DNA of 64,000 nt, from assembly GCA_032358165.1 (NCBI GenBank), contig JAALGY010000001.1:682001-746000 (forward strand), given 5' to 3'. A program made the position numbers and the translations under genes. Every line of letters begins with the position of its first letter. The stretch's first letter is position 1. Positions 12,166 through 24,441 of the stretch are shown piece after piece. The notes below the pieces were generated by a model. That model saw only the letters and a program-made list of their open reading frames with translations, ran no database searches and was not told the origin of the DNA. The DNA is from Diplosphaera chodatii (Eukaryota; Chlorophyta; Trebouxiophyceae; Prasiolales; Stichococcaceae).

Positions 12166-15100
12166 CTACTGGTCTGCCCGCTCGTAGAACAGCAGGCTGG
12201 GCTGGTGGCGGCAGGCGCGCATGCTGGCAGCAACGTCCGGCCAGCCGCCGACCAGCTTGATGGCCGCGTCGTCGAACAGCAGCCAGCGCCCCAGCTCCTC
12301 CACAAGCGCGTATGCCTGGTAGTGGTGCCCCGAGTAGGCGACCAGGCACCTGCGAAACACATCCAGCTGCTCAGGTGCGACACAGGATGATGCGCAGTGC
12401 TTCACTGACATGACGTCTGTGGCAGCAGGTGCACACGGGAGTGTGCAGTGCAGCAGGGACTATGCATGGAAGCTGCAGCCAGCACATAGGGCACCTGACA
12501 TGTCCAAGAAGGGAGTCCACAACAGATATAGGTGGTGAAACACGCTCAAAGCCCCTGGCATGCAAGACACGGTGCGGCCAGACGCACCGCAGGCGGTGGG
12601 GAGGGCCCGGGGGGACGCCCCGGAACACCGCGCCGACATCGACCTCGGTGCGCAGCGCCGCCACCGTGCTCGCAATGGCGTCATCCTTCGCCTGCAGGCC
12701 AGCACTGGTGTTATGCAAGCGTCTGTACAAGCAGGGGCCCCGGTTGGTGGCCCCTGCGAGCTCTGCAGCGGAGCCTCGCCACGCGAGAAGTGCTGGGGCG
12801 CATGCCGCAAGCTCTGCAAGCCTGCACGCACTGACAGCTGCCCAGCTGACTTGTTTCGGTGGGGCGGCACCTGCGGTGTCTCCCAGACGACGCCGAGGAT
12901 GAAGACGCGTGGGCGGCGCAGCAGCGTCTTGACCACGGCGCTGGCTGCGCCGCCGGCGCCATTGGCCAGGCCCCCAGCCGCGCGCGACAGCAGGCCCTCC
13001 TCATCGTCCGCCGCCCGCAGCATCTCCTCGAAGCTGCACATGCGACAACGACCGGTGAGCAATTTGCCAGCGCGCCCTTCAAACAGGCCGCTGAAGTACA
13101 TCAAGGTGACAGCAACTTTTTACAGCCCATGCGGTGCAATGAGAATCCACAGCGACCAGGGCCGCACCTGCCGTCCAGCAGGCTGTCGTAGGCGGTGCGC
13201 AGCCCCTTGGCGGGCACCAGGTGACAGTACTCCCAGTACTGCGCCAGGTCGCCCGGCGCACCCTGCAGCGGGGAATGCAACGGCCATGTGAGCTTGTCAT
13301 CATATTGAGCTGCACATACCACATATCAGGTGCTTTGAACAGAGTACAGCTGCTGCAGCACTGACATATGCCGCGGATGTTCGGTCATACCTTGACAGGG
13401 GGACGCTGCTGCGGCTGCTGCGGCTGCTTGGGCTGCGCGGGGGCCGTGCCGTCGTCCTCTGGAGGGCAGGGCACCTGTACCTCCAGCCCGAACAGGCGCA
13501 GGACCATGCTGACGGCCGCACGACCCCTGCAGGCGGGACACGGCAGTGACGTGTCATCACGGCGCCCAGTACATGCAGAGGTCAGCAGTGCGGAACCACC
13601 GTCCCCCCTGACGACAAAGCAGCGGCATGCCAAGCGTCAGATGGTCTGCATTGCGCCGCAGCACTTCAGAGTGGCAGCCCAGTTCACATCGCATGCCTAG
13701 GGGTCAGGTTTGTGGGAAATCGAGCGGCTGTACTTGTCTGGGATGCTGTTGCGGGGCCCTGCCATGGCCATGGCGGGTCCAGCACCGGGGCGGCCTCCGC
13801 TGAGCGCCGCCGGCCGCACACGCCGCGGCAGCAGAGGGTCGCTGGATGCATCTGTCGAGCCCACCTCCGCCCTGACAACCAAGTACAGCACGCATCAAAT
13901 CACCGTGCCCGCTGTTGTACAACATATGAGGCTAGTCATTTGATAGGGCACGCGCTACCGAGCAGGCACAAGCCAGCAACAGTTCGACGTGAAACATAGA
14001 GAAACCCCTCGGAATTTGCATTTGAATCAAGCATCCAGCTAGTCAAGGTGCTACAAGGGCATAATAAAGCCATCGATATGCCATAGACTGCACATACAAA
14101 ACTTGCATGTGACAGCTTTCTGCTGTGTAGTCACTTACAGGCCAGACAATTCAACCAGAGACAGGACGCACCTGTGGAGACAGGCGAACAGCTCGCCCAG
14201 CACCTCGGCAGCGTCGTGCATGTCTGACAAGCCAAAGCCGCCGCCAGACAGCGCGCCCAGCGCCTCGCGCAGTTCTGCCGGTGATGTAGCCCAGCCACCC
14301 TGCAGCTGGGTACTGCCGTCGCTGGTGGGCGACTCCGGAGCGCCTGCCTCGCCATTGGGCATGTCCAGCTCACCTGGCGCCTGCAGCACACCGCAGAACC
14401 ATCAGTGACTATGCAGCACAGTTTGAGCAGATACCGTCCTAGTCTGGACATGATAGGACGGAAAGTCAGTCACTCAACGGCCGGCAACCCAGCATGCAGA
14501 TGCAAGTGCTCATGACTTGAGAAGACGTCGCCAGCAAGCTGCCAGGGACAGCTTGCTTGCCAAGCCCTCCGCGGTCATGAGCACAGTTTTGCGCACAACC
14601 ACCATCATCGCAGTCCAACACTTCCAGGTCTCCTGTGATAGGCCAGCAGGCAGTCGGCGTTCAGAGCCACACACACCGCTGCAAAGGCGCGAAAGATGTT
14701 GAGGAGCGCGTCCATCACGCGCTGGTCGGCGGGGGGCCCACGGGGGGCGGGGCGGCCCGGGCCCAGCAGGGCGCTGCGGAAGCAGCCGAGGTGCCACAGC
14801 GACTGGATGATGACATTCAGGAAGCAGTTGTTCTGGCCGCTCTCGCTGGTCAAACCCCTGCGATACGTGCCAACGCAGACAGTCAGGTGGTAGCTCCAAT
14901 GACTGATGTGCCTCGAGGGCTCTCCTGCACATGCACGTGCTGCAGAGACACTTGCCAAATAGCACACCAGTGTCACATGCTGAAGGACAAGTCAGACATA
15001 GTGGCACGCAAGCAGGCGACCTCATGATAGCATTCTGCACCTGACGAGCTTCAGGCTCTGGGCATCAGGCTGCAGGCCGTCCCACAGCACGCCGCCAGCA

Positions 15101-18100
15101 CGGTACACGCCCACAGCACCGCCGGAGCCTCCTGAAGCGGTGCCGCGTGTCGGGGATGTGCCGCCGCTGCCTGGGGGCTCCGCCTGCAGCCTGGGGCTCG
15201 AGCCGCTGGGATGCAGCGCACCGCCAGCGGACGCCGCTCGCATGCTGCCGCCAGGCCGCCGGGCCGCCTGCTGGGCTGTCTGCTGAGGCTGCACGCCACC
15301 GGCGCTGGCGCCCGGCTGGCTGCTGGCGCGCAGGGAGGCCGGGAGGGCGCCGCTGCCGCCGCTGCCAATGCTGCCCTGGCCAGAGTTGGCGGCTGCTATG
15401 GAGGACCAGGCTCGTGGAGGTGCGGCACTGCTGTGACCCCCAAGCACTGGCTGGGAGGCTGAGTGGCGCATGCGCTCTGCTTCCGCTGCTGACGCCGCAT
15501 CCATCCCGCGCAGATCCATCGCCGAGTTGGACTGCGAGGGCGGCTGGAGGCGCTGCTGTTCCTGCGGTGGCGCTGCCGCAGCATGCTGATGAGCAGCCTG
15601 CTGCTGGTGCGGCTGCGGATGAGGTGCAGCCCCCGCCTGCTGCTGGAACTGTGGCTGCTGCTGCGGCTGCTGCTGCCGAGGCGGCACGCCATACGCTGCA
15701 GCTGGTGCTGTGGTCAGGCTGGACGCCTCACTGCCTGACCATTGCCGCTCCAGTGAGTCGCCTGTGGATGCAGCGGAGCCGCTGGCCTTCCGCTGGCCTT
15801 CAGCCTGCGAGGGCTGGTGCTGTGTCGGCTGAGGCTGATGATGCTGGCGCAAGTGCGGCGGTACATAGCCCAAAGCCTGTGGCGGTGGCGGCGGCGGCGG
15901 CGGCTGCTGCTGCTGCTGCTGCTGCTGGGGCACAAACGGCGCCTGCTCATGAGGAGCAACAGCCGCTTGCTGGTGCTCATCAGCGGTCGGCTGGGCCCCC
16001 TGCTGCTCTTGCTGTGGGGGCACCGCTGGTGCGGTTACCGAGGCAGCCGAGTCCTCACTGGCGGGCGGCGAGCCGGACCGCTGGCTGGATGCTGCGCCGG
16101 CGCTGCTGGCGCCGCCCGGCACAAATGGCGGCGCTGTTGCACGTGGCACAAAGGGCTGCGCCGCGGCACGCAGCATGGTAGCTCGTGGCGGGGTGCCGGG
16201 AGCTGGAGGGGCTGAGCCGCCGCCCTGCTGCTGTCGCTGTGCTGCATCCCACATCTGCTGCCGGTTGTGCACCCCTGACTCGCAAACCACAGCTGGCAGT
16301 CACATCACCTCCACGACAACCTTAGCAGCCGTTTCACGGGCAGAGGCCTGGGCAGAAACGCAGATGTCAGGCACTCGGCGTTGCTGGGGTGCTCACCCTT
16401 TGGGGTGCCACCCTCTGGCAGGGGTGGGGTCCCAGGCGGCGGCGGCGGCGCATGCGGGTCAAGCATTAGGTGCTGCTGCTGCTGGGGCGGCCCCTGCGGA
16501 GGGTAGGCCCCAGAGTGGCTGTGTGGTGGGAGCACCGTGTCTGGTGGCATGCCGCCAGGCCCAGGGGGCCCAGGATACCCGGGATCTGCCGCCATCTGCA
16601 GGGTTTAACACACGAACGTGTGCCTCAGCACTTTGACACACACATGTGCAGCAAGAACATGCAGGGCCGTTCGGAGACAAGAGTGTGCACTGATATGATG
16701 TGAGAGGTGGCAACGGGCGAGCTTGATGCCAAGCTCAGGGCCCCAGTGTGCAGGGCGCACACCTGCATCGGGGGGAAGGGCAGGGTCCCGGGCGGAGGCG
16801 GCGGCGGGCCCATGTCTGGCGGCAGGTGTGAGCGGCTGGATTGCTGCATGGGGTGCAGCGGCGGGCCATTCAGGTGAGGGGGCATTGGACCAGCTGCACC
16901 TGTGCGGCACGATGCAGCATCAGCGCAGTGTTGGTACACACATTGCTTGCGAGTAGATGACAGTTGAGTTGGATGAACAGCAAGACCAGCATGCAGCAAG
17001 GTAGTGCTGTCGATTACAAAGCTGTCTACCACAGGGAGTCGATGTATCACCGGTACAACGGAGGACGCACCTGGAGGGAAGCCGCCGTGCATTGCTGGCG
17101 GCATCATGAATGCTACAGGGGAGCCGGTCATGGGCGGTGCGCCGCTCATGGCTGGGGGCCCACCCATCTGTGGGCCGCCCATCATGTAGGGCGGCGCCCC
17201 AGGCGGCGCGTGCATCATGCCCCCGGGCATCGCCGGCATCATGTGCGGCGGGGGCGCTCCAGGGCCGCCAAACTGCTGCTGCATGATCATGTGCGGCGGC
17301 GGGGTGCCGAGCATGCCGCCAGGCGGCTGGGGGGGCGGCGCCATGGGCATGCCCAGGCCGCCCCGCTCCGGGGAGCCAGGGCCCTGGTAGTAGTGCGGTG
17401 GCGGCGGCGGTGGCGAACCCCCGTGCGGGGGCCCACTGCCGGGCGGCGCCCCAGGAGGGCCGGACAGATGCTGCGGCGGCGGAGGACCTGCCAACTGTGC
17501 GTGGCTGTCAGGGTGCACGCCGTTCGGCACCTGCTGCTCTTGCTGCTGCTGTGGCAGCTGCTGCTGGGGTGGTGCTGACGGCGGGCGCTGCACCGGCTGC
17601 GGCGGCGGGCTGCCGCCAGAGGGCTGGGCTCCAGCAGGGGGCGGAACCACCAGTACTGGGGGTGGCCGCGGTGGACTCTGCTGCTGCTGGGGCGGCGTGC
17701 GCTGTTGCTGGGGACCAGGCACCGGAGCCTGCCCTGCTGACTGGGCCCGTGGCGCAGGGGGCACAATGATGACTGGCCGCGGGGGCAGCGGCCGACCGGA
17801 CGCGCTGCCGCCGCTGGGGGCGCTCTGGAGCTGCCTGCTGCCAGCCTGTGCCATCTGGGGCGGCGGCTGCTGCTGTTGCTGCTGTTGATGCTGCTGCTGC
17901 TGCTGCTGCTGTGGAGGCTGCAGACTTTGCTGCAGCGATTTCGAGGGTGGCTCACCGCTGGGTTGGGCAGGTGCCTCGGCAGGGGCGGTGCCGCCAGATG
18001 TGGAGCGCCTTGCAGCTGCAGGAGCGTGCCCGTTCTGCAGCGGGCGCTGCATGGCAGAAGGCTCCTCTGCTGTAGGGTGGGCCCCGCCGCCAGAGCGCTC

Positions 18101-21100
18101 GGCCTGGGACTGGCCATCTGGCCCGCGTGCCTTCTTGTTTGGCGGCAGCCCTGGGCGATCGGCGCCGCCATTGGTGGCAGCATGCAGGCGTGGCACAGGG
18201 GGGGACCTGCGACCGAAGGCGCTGATGCCGGCGCGCGGTGGCTCAAAATCTCGTGCCGGCCTGCAGGGCGCGCGTGTGGTAGCATGAAGTGTTGTCAAGC
18301 AAGAGCAGCAAGGTGCAACCCGTTGCCACAGCAAGGCAGCTCACCCAAAACGGTCACCCAACCAGTGAGATGCAGGGTCAGTAGCACACCGTCCAGGGGG
18401 CTGTTCGGCGCCAGGCGCAGGGCTCCCACGCCGCCGCGGCTGTCGGTCTGCCACATGCTTTGCACTCGGTGCCTTGCCGTCGAGATCTGGCTTGCCATTG
18501 GCGGGCTCCTCCATGTTGGCGCTCTGCACATCGGTGTGATGTGTCCCATAAGAGCAGGCCTGATGTCAAGCTTGGCAACAGAGCCAACATTCAGGCATGG
18601 CAGGTGGTGACACCATGGGCAAATCATCGTGGGTGTGTGCGTCTGACCAGCAACTGTAAGCTGTGGCGAGGTCGGAGGGACAACGGACATGATTATGATG
18701 ATCTCGGTGGATGCAGGTGACGGGGCTGTGGGCGGGGACACACCTCAATGAGGGCCTGCTGGGCGGCGGCCAGCTGTTCGGCGGCGGCCTGCTCGGCGGC
18801 CATGCGGCGGGACCAGTAGCCGCCCTCCTCGCTGAGCAGCTCCTGCCGCCGCGCCTCCATTATCGCCTCCTCCTCCAGCCGGGCCTTCAGCGCATCCTCA
18901 GCCCGCTGCTTCCTGTGATTGCAGTTGCGCCAGACTCAGCCACCGTGTTCATGCCACTTCCGAGTATGTATGTTCACATCACTGACAGATCACAGCAGTT
19001 GACTTAGTGACGGCCAGAGCTGGTGTTGTATGTGATGCATCAATGCACAGTTCCTTACACGAGCGTCAGCATGCCAGCAGTCAAGGCTCACTTTTCTCCC
19101 TCAGCTGCTGCCAGACGCGCCGCCACAGCTGCCTCGGCCGCTGCTCTGGCTGCTGCGTCTGCCGCCTCCTTCTCTGCCTGCAGCTTCTCCTTCTCCGACC
19201 GCGCCTTGGTCTTCACCTTGGACTTGGCCTGCACCTTGCGCTCCCGTGCTGCCGCCTCCCGTTGCCGCTTTTCCTCCTGCGTGAGTTGGAGAACGAGTAT
19301 GAGCGAGCCTGTGTACAGCCGCGCGGGCAACCTGATGGGAATGGACTGGCCGTGCAGAGGCGAGGTTGCTGGACAAATGCGAGAGTGTACACGACTTGGG
19401 ACTTGGTATAGCAGCACTGCCATGGAGCAGGGCATGCAGCACTGGCAACAGACAGGGGACGCACATCCATCTTGACAATGGCGGCCTCGGCCTCGGCAGC
19501 ACGCTGCGTTGCATACTCTAGTGCATGACGATCAAGCCGCTCCTGCAACGAGTGCAGCAAGGAAGCAGTCAGGGCACCACCGCATGATGGAGCTTTGCAT
19601 GTTTTGTGGATCGTGCCTGTTCGTGGTACAGGCTCACGACCATGTGTATGCGGTGCGACGATGCGAAAGCTGGCAGGTTCAGGTATGAGGAAACAGCTGA
19701 CGACTGCACTTATCATATATATTTCTATAGTTCAGATGTGACATAACTGACGCACCTGCAACAGCGGAAGCGCGAGCTGGGCGCCAATGTTGGCCCCGGG
19801 GTCGTCGCAGGCGGTGTTGACGAGCGCCATCTCCAGGTGCTGCAGCGCCGCGGCGCCGTCGGCGAGGCGCTCTTCCACCGCCTTGCGCTCCCGCTGGATC
19901 CAGGCGAAGAAGCTGCAGTCGTCCTCGTCCGTGTACAGCTGCTTGCGCACGTCCTGCATGGGTGCAAAGATGCTGTTGTTGCACGCACTGCTCGCAGAGC
20001 ATCAGCAGTTTTGCAGGCAGAAGTACGACTGCATGAATTGCTCAAAATTGCATTGCGGCAGGGTGCATCACAGCAGCCCACCCGCTGGAAGTGCTGGCGC
20101 AGCTTCTGCAGCGTGGACTCCTGCTGGCTGTTCTGCGCCGCGGCGGCCTGCTTGGCCAGCTCCGCGTGGAACACCTGGGCGTCAATGTTGCCGTGGGCGT
20201 CATACAGGCTGCGCCCTTCCTCTGCTGCAGCAGCCGCTGTCTCGCCATCTGCAGATGGTGCAGCCCAATTCGTGTGAGGTGCCCCGACTTTCCAAATCAG
20301 CAGAAGCAGAGGTACTGGCATTGCTGGCCTGATACAGCCGTGCACAGCACACAGGACCTCCGGTGCCTACCAGCATCCCCCTTGGCGCCCTGCTCGGCGG
20401 CGGCGGCGGCGGCAGCGTTGGCAGACACTCCATTGGCGGCGGCGGCCTGCGCCGCCGCCGCCTGCTGCGCGACCAGCTCCTGGAACCGCTCCAGCAGCGA
20501 CTGCACCGTGGAGCGCCACCCCTGCAGCTGCTTCAGCTCCTGGTCGCGCTTTGCCATCTCCACCTCCGTGCGCTGCCGCTTGTCATAGATGCCCTGTGTG
20601 GCGAATGCTACGCTTGAGCGGCTATCACTTCTCTCAGCTGCCTGAGAGCTCAGGATGGATGTGGTTCTCTTGACTGCCTCCGCCTGTACTGGAAAGCACT
20701 GCTATCCAGTATTGCTGAAAGAGCGAAACATCTGCATCTGCACCCTCCCTACGACCCGGCTGTGACAGGTGATCCTCCAACTGATTTTTTGGTAGAGCAC
20801 GCTTCAGCACACGAACGATGCTATGGCAATGCACCTGAAGGCGCGCCCCATGCTGGCGGAAGGACGTCTGCACTTCCAGCTGCTCCTCAATGGCTGCGTC
20901 AGCAGCGGCTGCACGGTGGCGCTCCATCTCGGCGGCTGAGCGGAAGGTGCCCTCAAGACCCCGTGGCGCATTCTTCACCTCCTCCAGCTCGCGCTTCAGG
21001 CGGTCGAACTCGGGCTCGCCCTGTAGCGCAGGCGAGGATGACACCATGAAAACTCTTTGATCGGTTCAAATGTAGCAGGACAGTGTGCAGCTGAAAGCTA

Positions 21101-24100
21101 CCAAGAACTGCTGCATTGTAACAGTTCATCACCACATCGTCAACAAGACACAAGCACCGGCATGAGCAAGACTCTCTATGCTGATGCCGGTGCAGCATTC
21201 CTGCTGCGGATGTCGTGATGGTCATATGCCAGGCAAAACAGCTCGGCATCAGATGCAGGAGGCACCTGGCGGAGCTGCGTCTTGAGGGAGCGCAGCTTGC
21301 GCTCGCCAATGATCTGCTCGTAGCACAGCGCGTGCAGCTTGGCGCGCGTCAGCAGCACCTCCCGCCGCAGCATCGCCATGATGACCTCATCCGGCAGCTC
21401 CCTCGACTCCTCGTCTGGCTTCTCAGAGGCAGGCGGCTGCGGCCTGTAAAGGAAAGGGCGATGTGACTACTTGCGAGTCGAGTGGTACCTTCATCTGACA
21501 AATAATGTCGCTGCGCATACACTAAACTAAAACACGCAGGACACACACGTGACTGACCATGCAAATGTTCGCCCTGATGCTGGCCTCTACATGCAGCAAT
21601 GGACGTCGGTGCCATTATCATGTATTCGCTATACACAGGTTACCCCTGCAGAAGTTAGATCCGTATAGCTGACCCTATACGGATCACAGCACACATGGAA
21701 ACACACCTGATGTCGTGCTGCTTGGCGAGGTCGGCGGCGGAGCGCCGCGAGGCCAGCATCGCCGCCAGCAGCTCCTTGGCGGAGGTGGCCCGCGCCGCCC
21801 ATGACGCCTGGTCAGCCAGCGCAGTGACCAGCGCCTCGTGCGCCGCCCGCGCTGTCGGCACCCGCCCGCCTGCGCAGCCCAGGTGCAACAACTGTTACCG
21901 AAAACTGAAACAGGGGGGGAATGGACCTCAAACCCTGAGCAGACCCTGAAGAGTGGCAAGAGTGTCAAGGCCTATACGGTGCTGCCTTCCTTTTTGTGCC
22001 CATGACAAAAGGAATTTGGCGGGCAAAGGTGCTCACCGAGGGGGCGTTTGGCGCCGTCGCGCGCCTTCTCCGCGGTGGACACGATGGTGCCGTACACCCA
22101 CTCCAGCACCAGCCCCATCTTGTGCGGGTCCTCCTTCGGGCCCACCTGCGAGCATGACACCGCATGTTGCTATGAGGCAGTCTCCATCACAGTGTCCATG
22201 GCATGGCCTTTGACTGTTTCCGATGCATGGTTAAGAACATACACAGTGAACTTGCTGAATGAGCACCTTGCGGGGGTGGCCGTCCTCGCCCAGCTGGCGC
22301 TCTGCCAGGTGGCCCAGCCACTTGGCGTTGACGGCCAGCCGCGCGCTGTCGTCCACCAGCGTGAACAGGTCCACGTCCCCGATGCCCTCCTCCTCCTCCT
22401 GCAGTCCAATTGCACGAAGTGCTCAGTCGCCAGCTTGCAAATGCTGTGGTGGCTGCGGGCGCAGTTCCCTTACCGGCGTAAGGCAGCCAGAACGCATGTC
22501 ATGAGCTGCACGTCAGCGGCGTGTCGCACCTCGAGCTCGGCGTCCTTGGCCTCGGGCTTGAGCTTGGCCGAGAAGCCGTCGACCTTCTCGGTGATCCACT
22601 CCGAGATGCGGGCGACGTCGTCGGGCGACAGCCGGTCCAGGTCCTCGTAGAAAAGCTCGGTGCGGCTGGACTCGCGCTGCCCCTCCGGCAGCACCTCGCA
22701 CACGAAGCTGGTCACCGGGAACAGCACCGCATGGTACCTGCAGCACGACATCGCACGCACCACAGTGAGCCAGCATCGCAGCATCTTGCGTCTGCACCTT
22801 GAATCGTGTAGGTTGCAAACTCTGAACCACAGACACGATGGTGCTATATGTGGCTGACATGCGGTTTCAGGGCTGCAGCTTGACATGCTGCAAGCTCTTC
22901 TTGCATGCAATGCAGGCAAGCGCATCAAATGATCCCGGCAGAGTGACGTTGGCAATCGAAAAACTACTTAGATCAGAGTGATATATGTATCTTAAGCCTC
23001 ACAGGAACTCGTGCTCCTTCTCCAGCGCGGCCAGCATGGTGGTGATGAGGTCCACGTTGGCGTCGCGCACGTGCAGCTGCTCGCCGCCGCGCCGGGTGGC
23101 GGGCCGCCGCTGCTGCTGCGCCTCCTCCTGCAGCTGCCGGTTGTGCGTGTGCACCTGGGACAGCAGGTCCGACCTGCACGGGCGGAGATGAACAGCTTCA
23201 ACGACTGCTCATGCAGCATGCGCTCATGGCGGCACCATGCGGCACGTGTTGACAGTGTGCTGACACATGGACGGCAAATGGCGCACCTACAGAGCAGGAC
23301 ACTTCACCCCTCTGCCTGAAACATGCGGTGCGGGGTGAAGCTAGGGTGGAAGGGGGTGGGGGGGAAGTCCGCACATGCGCTGGCGCAGGGCGGCCTCGGC
23401 AGGCTTTTCGATGGGGCGCGTCCCTGGCGGGTCCTTGGGCAGCAGGGCCTTGAGCTCCGGGTCGAGGTGCTGCTCCTCCACGCAGCTGCGGAAGGCCTCG
23501 GCATCGTAGAACTCGGCGCCGCCCTTGCCATCATCGTCCGCCGGCCACTGCCACACCTGCAGCATGCAGAGGCGGGCGTCAGCAAACTTGCAGCCCACAG
23601 CTGGAGCGGTTCCTCCTGCAGACGCAGCTGTGGGACTGAGATCAGCAGCACGACGGAACAGTAGTGCACCAAGGCATGCATGGGTATGAGACAGGGCCAC
23701 CTTCCAGGTCTTCTTGTCCGTCTGCAGGCGGGACAGGCCCTCCTCCAGGACCTCGCTGAGCGTCGGCTCCACGGGTAGCGGCAGCAGCTCCTCACCAGCC
23801 GCCTCCGCCTCCGCAATCTCCGCCGCTGTTCCACACCAACACACACATCGATCACACTAATGCATCTGCGTGTGCTTGGCCACTCGATCGTACACATGTG
23901 CAAGCTGCAACCCTGCTGTTGATGCGCCAGGATTGTATGGGTGGGTATACTACAGGAAGATAGCAGACCCCATGGCAGGGAACCCACCAGCCTGCTTCTG
24001 GTAGCGCTCTGTGAGCACAGCGGCGCGCGTGCGCAGGTCTGTGATACCGAGCGTCAGCAACTCTGGCCGCTCGTCTGGCTGCACGCCCTCCCAGAAAGGG

Positions 24101-24441
24101 CGCACCGCAGCGACACGCTCCTGCGGCAGGACCTGCAGCTCGTCCTGTGTCGACAAACAGTGGCACCTTGAGTATGTGCACAAAATTGTCAGCGACCTTG
24201 TTGCGCAGCTTGCTTGCCATGCTGTACATCACAGCAGCTTCATTGGGAGACAACTTTGAGCCAGTGCCATGAAGCTGCCTGACTGTGCAACAAGAGCTAC
24301 AGTGGTGCCTGTTGAACATCAGGATTGCTAAGAGCATGCCTCTTTTGGTGCGGCTGGCCGCTTGGGTTCCTTGGGCTGCTTGGGGCCCTTCTCCTTGCCC
24401 TTGGCCTTGCTGGACGGCTTCTTCTTATTGATGCCGCCCAT
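12166..24441 (-). CDS. Ubiquitin carboxyl-terminal hydrolase-related protein (plant DUF629/USP type) with Pro/Gln-rich insert
   Basis: Matches the plant proteins annotated as inactive ubiquitin C-terminal hydrolase-related. ATG at 24441 opens a Lys-rich start. The helical part, about 24144-18745, includes PVTSFVCEVLPEGQ and a segment with QLYTDEDDCSFFAWIQRER, then a Lys/Glu/Ala-rich coiled coil. About 900 residues of Pro/Gln/Gly/Met-rich sequence follow (18526-15043). The USP fold is last: Cys box GQNNCFLNVIIQSLWHL near 14830, MHDAAEVLGELFACLHR near 14190, FGLEV near 13470, LLRRPRVFILGVVWETP near 12880, and the His box SGHHYQAYAL then WLLFDD in the last exon. Best-defined 3' exons are 13527-13391, 13262-13168, 13033-12871, 12691-12588 and 12349-12166 (TAG). 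Estimated total is about 2,300 aa. The plant N-terminal TPR part was not found. That the Pro/Gln-rich exons belong to the same gene is inferred from strand, order and continuity of open frames. Confidence 0.85.
14172..14865 (-). other. USP Cys-box exons of the ubiquitin-hydrolase-related gene
   Basis: Two exons (about 14865-14640 and 14385-14172) carry the start of the peptidase fold: GLTSESGQNNCFLN with the Cys at the catalytic position, then PAELREAL and DMHDAAEVLGELFACLH. Plant members have the same order (GEYNCFLNVIIQSLWHL, then a segment ending NDASEVL..IFDCLH). The candidate catalytic Cys is intact here. Confidence 0.8.
15904..15927. repeat. (CTG)8 tract encoding poly-Gln on the minus strand
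   Basis: Eight uninterrupted CTG units on the plus strand, read as CAG (Gln) in the ubiquitin-hydrolase-related gene, directly followed by a poly-Pro run. Confidence 0.9.
17866..17912. repeat. Interrupted CTG/TTG tract encoding poly-Gln on the minus strand
   Basis: Mostly CTG units with TTG and ATG interruptions. On the minus strand it encodes Gln runs broken by His in the low-complexity part of the same large gene. Confidence 0.85.

Larger units (their letters stand above)
15043..18265 (-). repeat. Pro/Gln/Gly/Met-rich low-complexity coding region
   Basis: Read on the minus strand, exons at about 18265-17071, 16900-16763, 16594-16396 and 16277-15043 encode long runs of Q, P, PPPPP and MMGGPQMGGPP-like repeats. 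The opposite strand therefore shows long alanine/leucine-rich open frames that are shadows. The segment lies between the coiled coil and the USP domain of the large gene. Confidence 0.75.

Noticed and set aside
15147..16181. Long plus-strand open frame rich in Ala, Leu and Arg
   Set aside because: It is the reverse of the Gln/Pro-coding minus-strand exon; CTG and GCX repeats make the opposite strand open by composition.
17004..18287. Several plus-strand open frames over the second low-complexity exon
   Set aside because: Same reason: mirror of minus-strand Pro/Gln codons, with no domain or splice pattern of their own.
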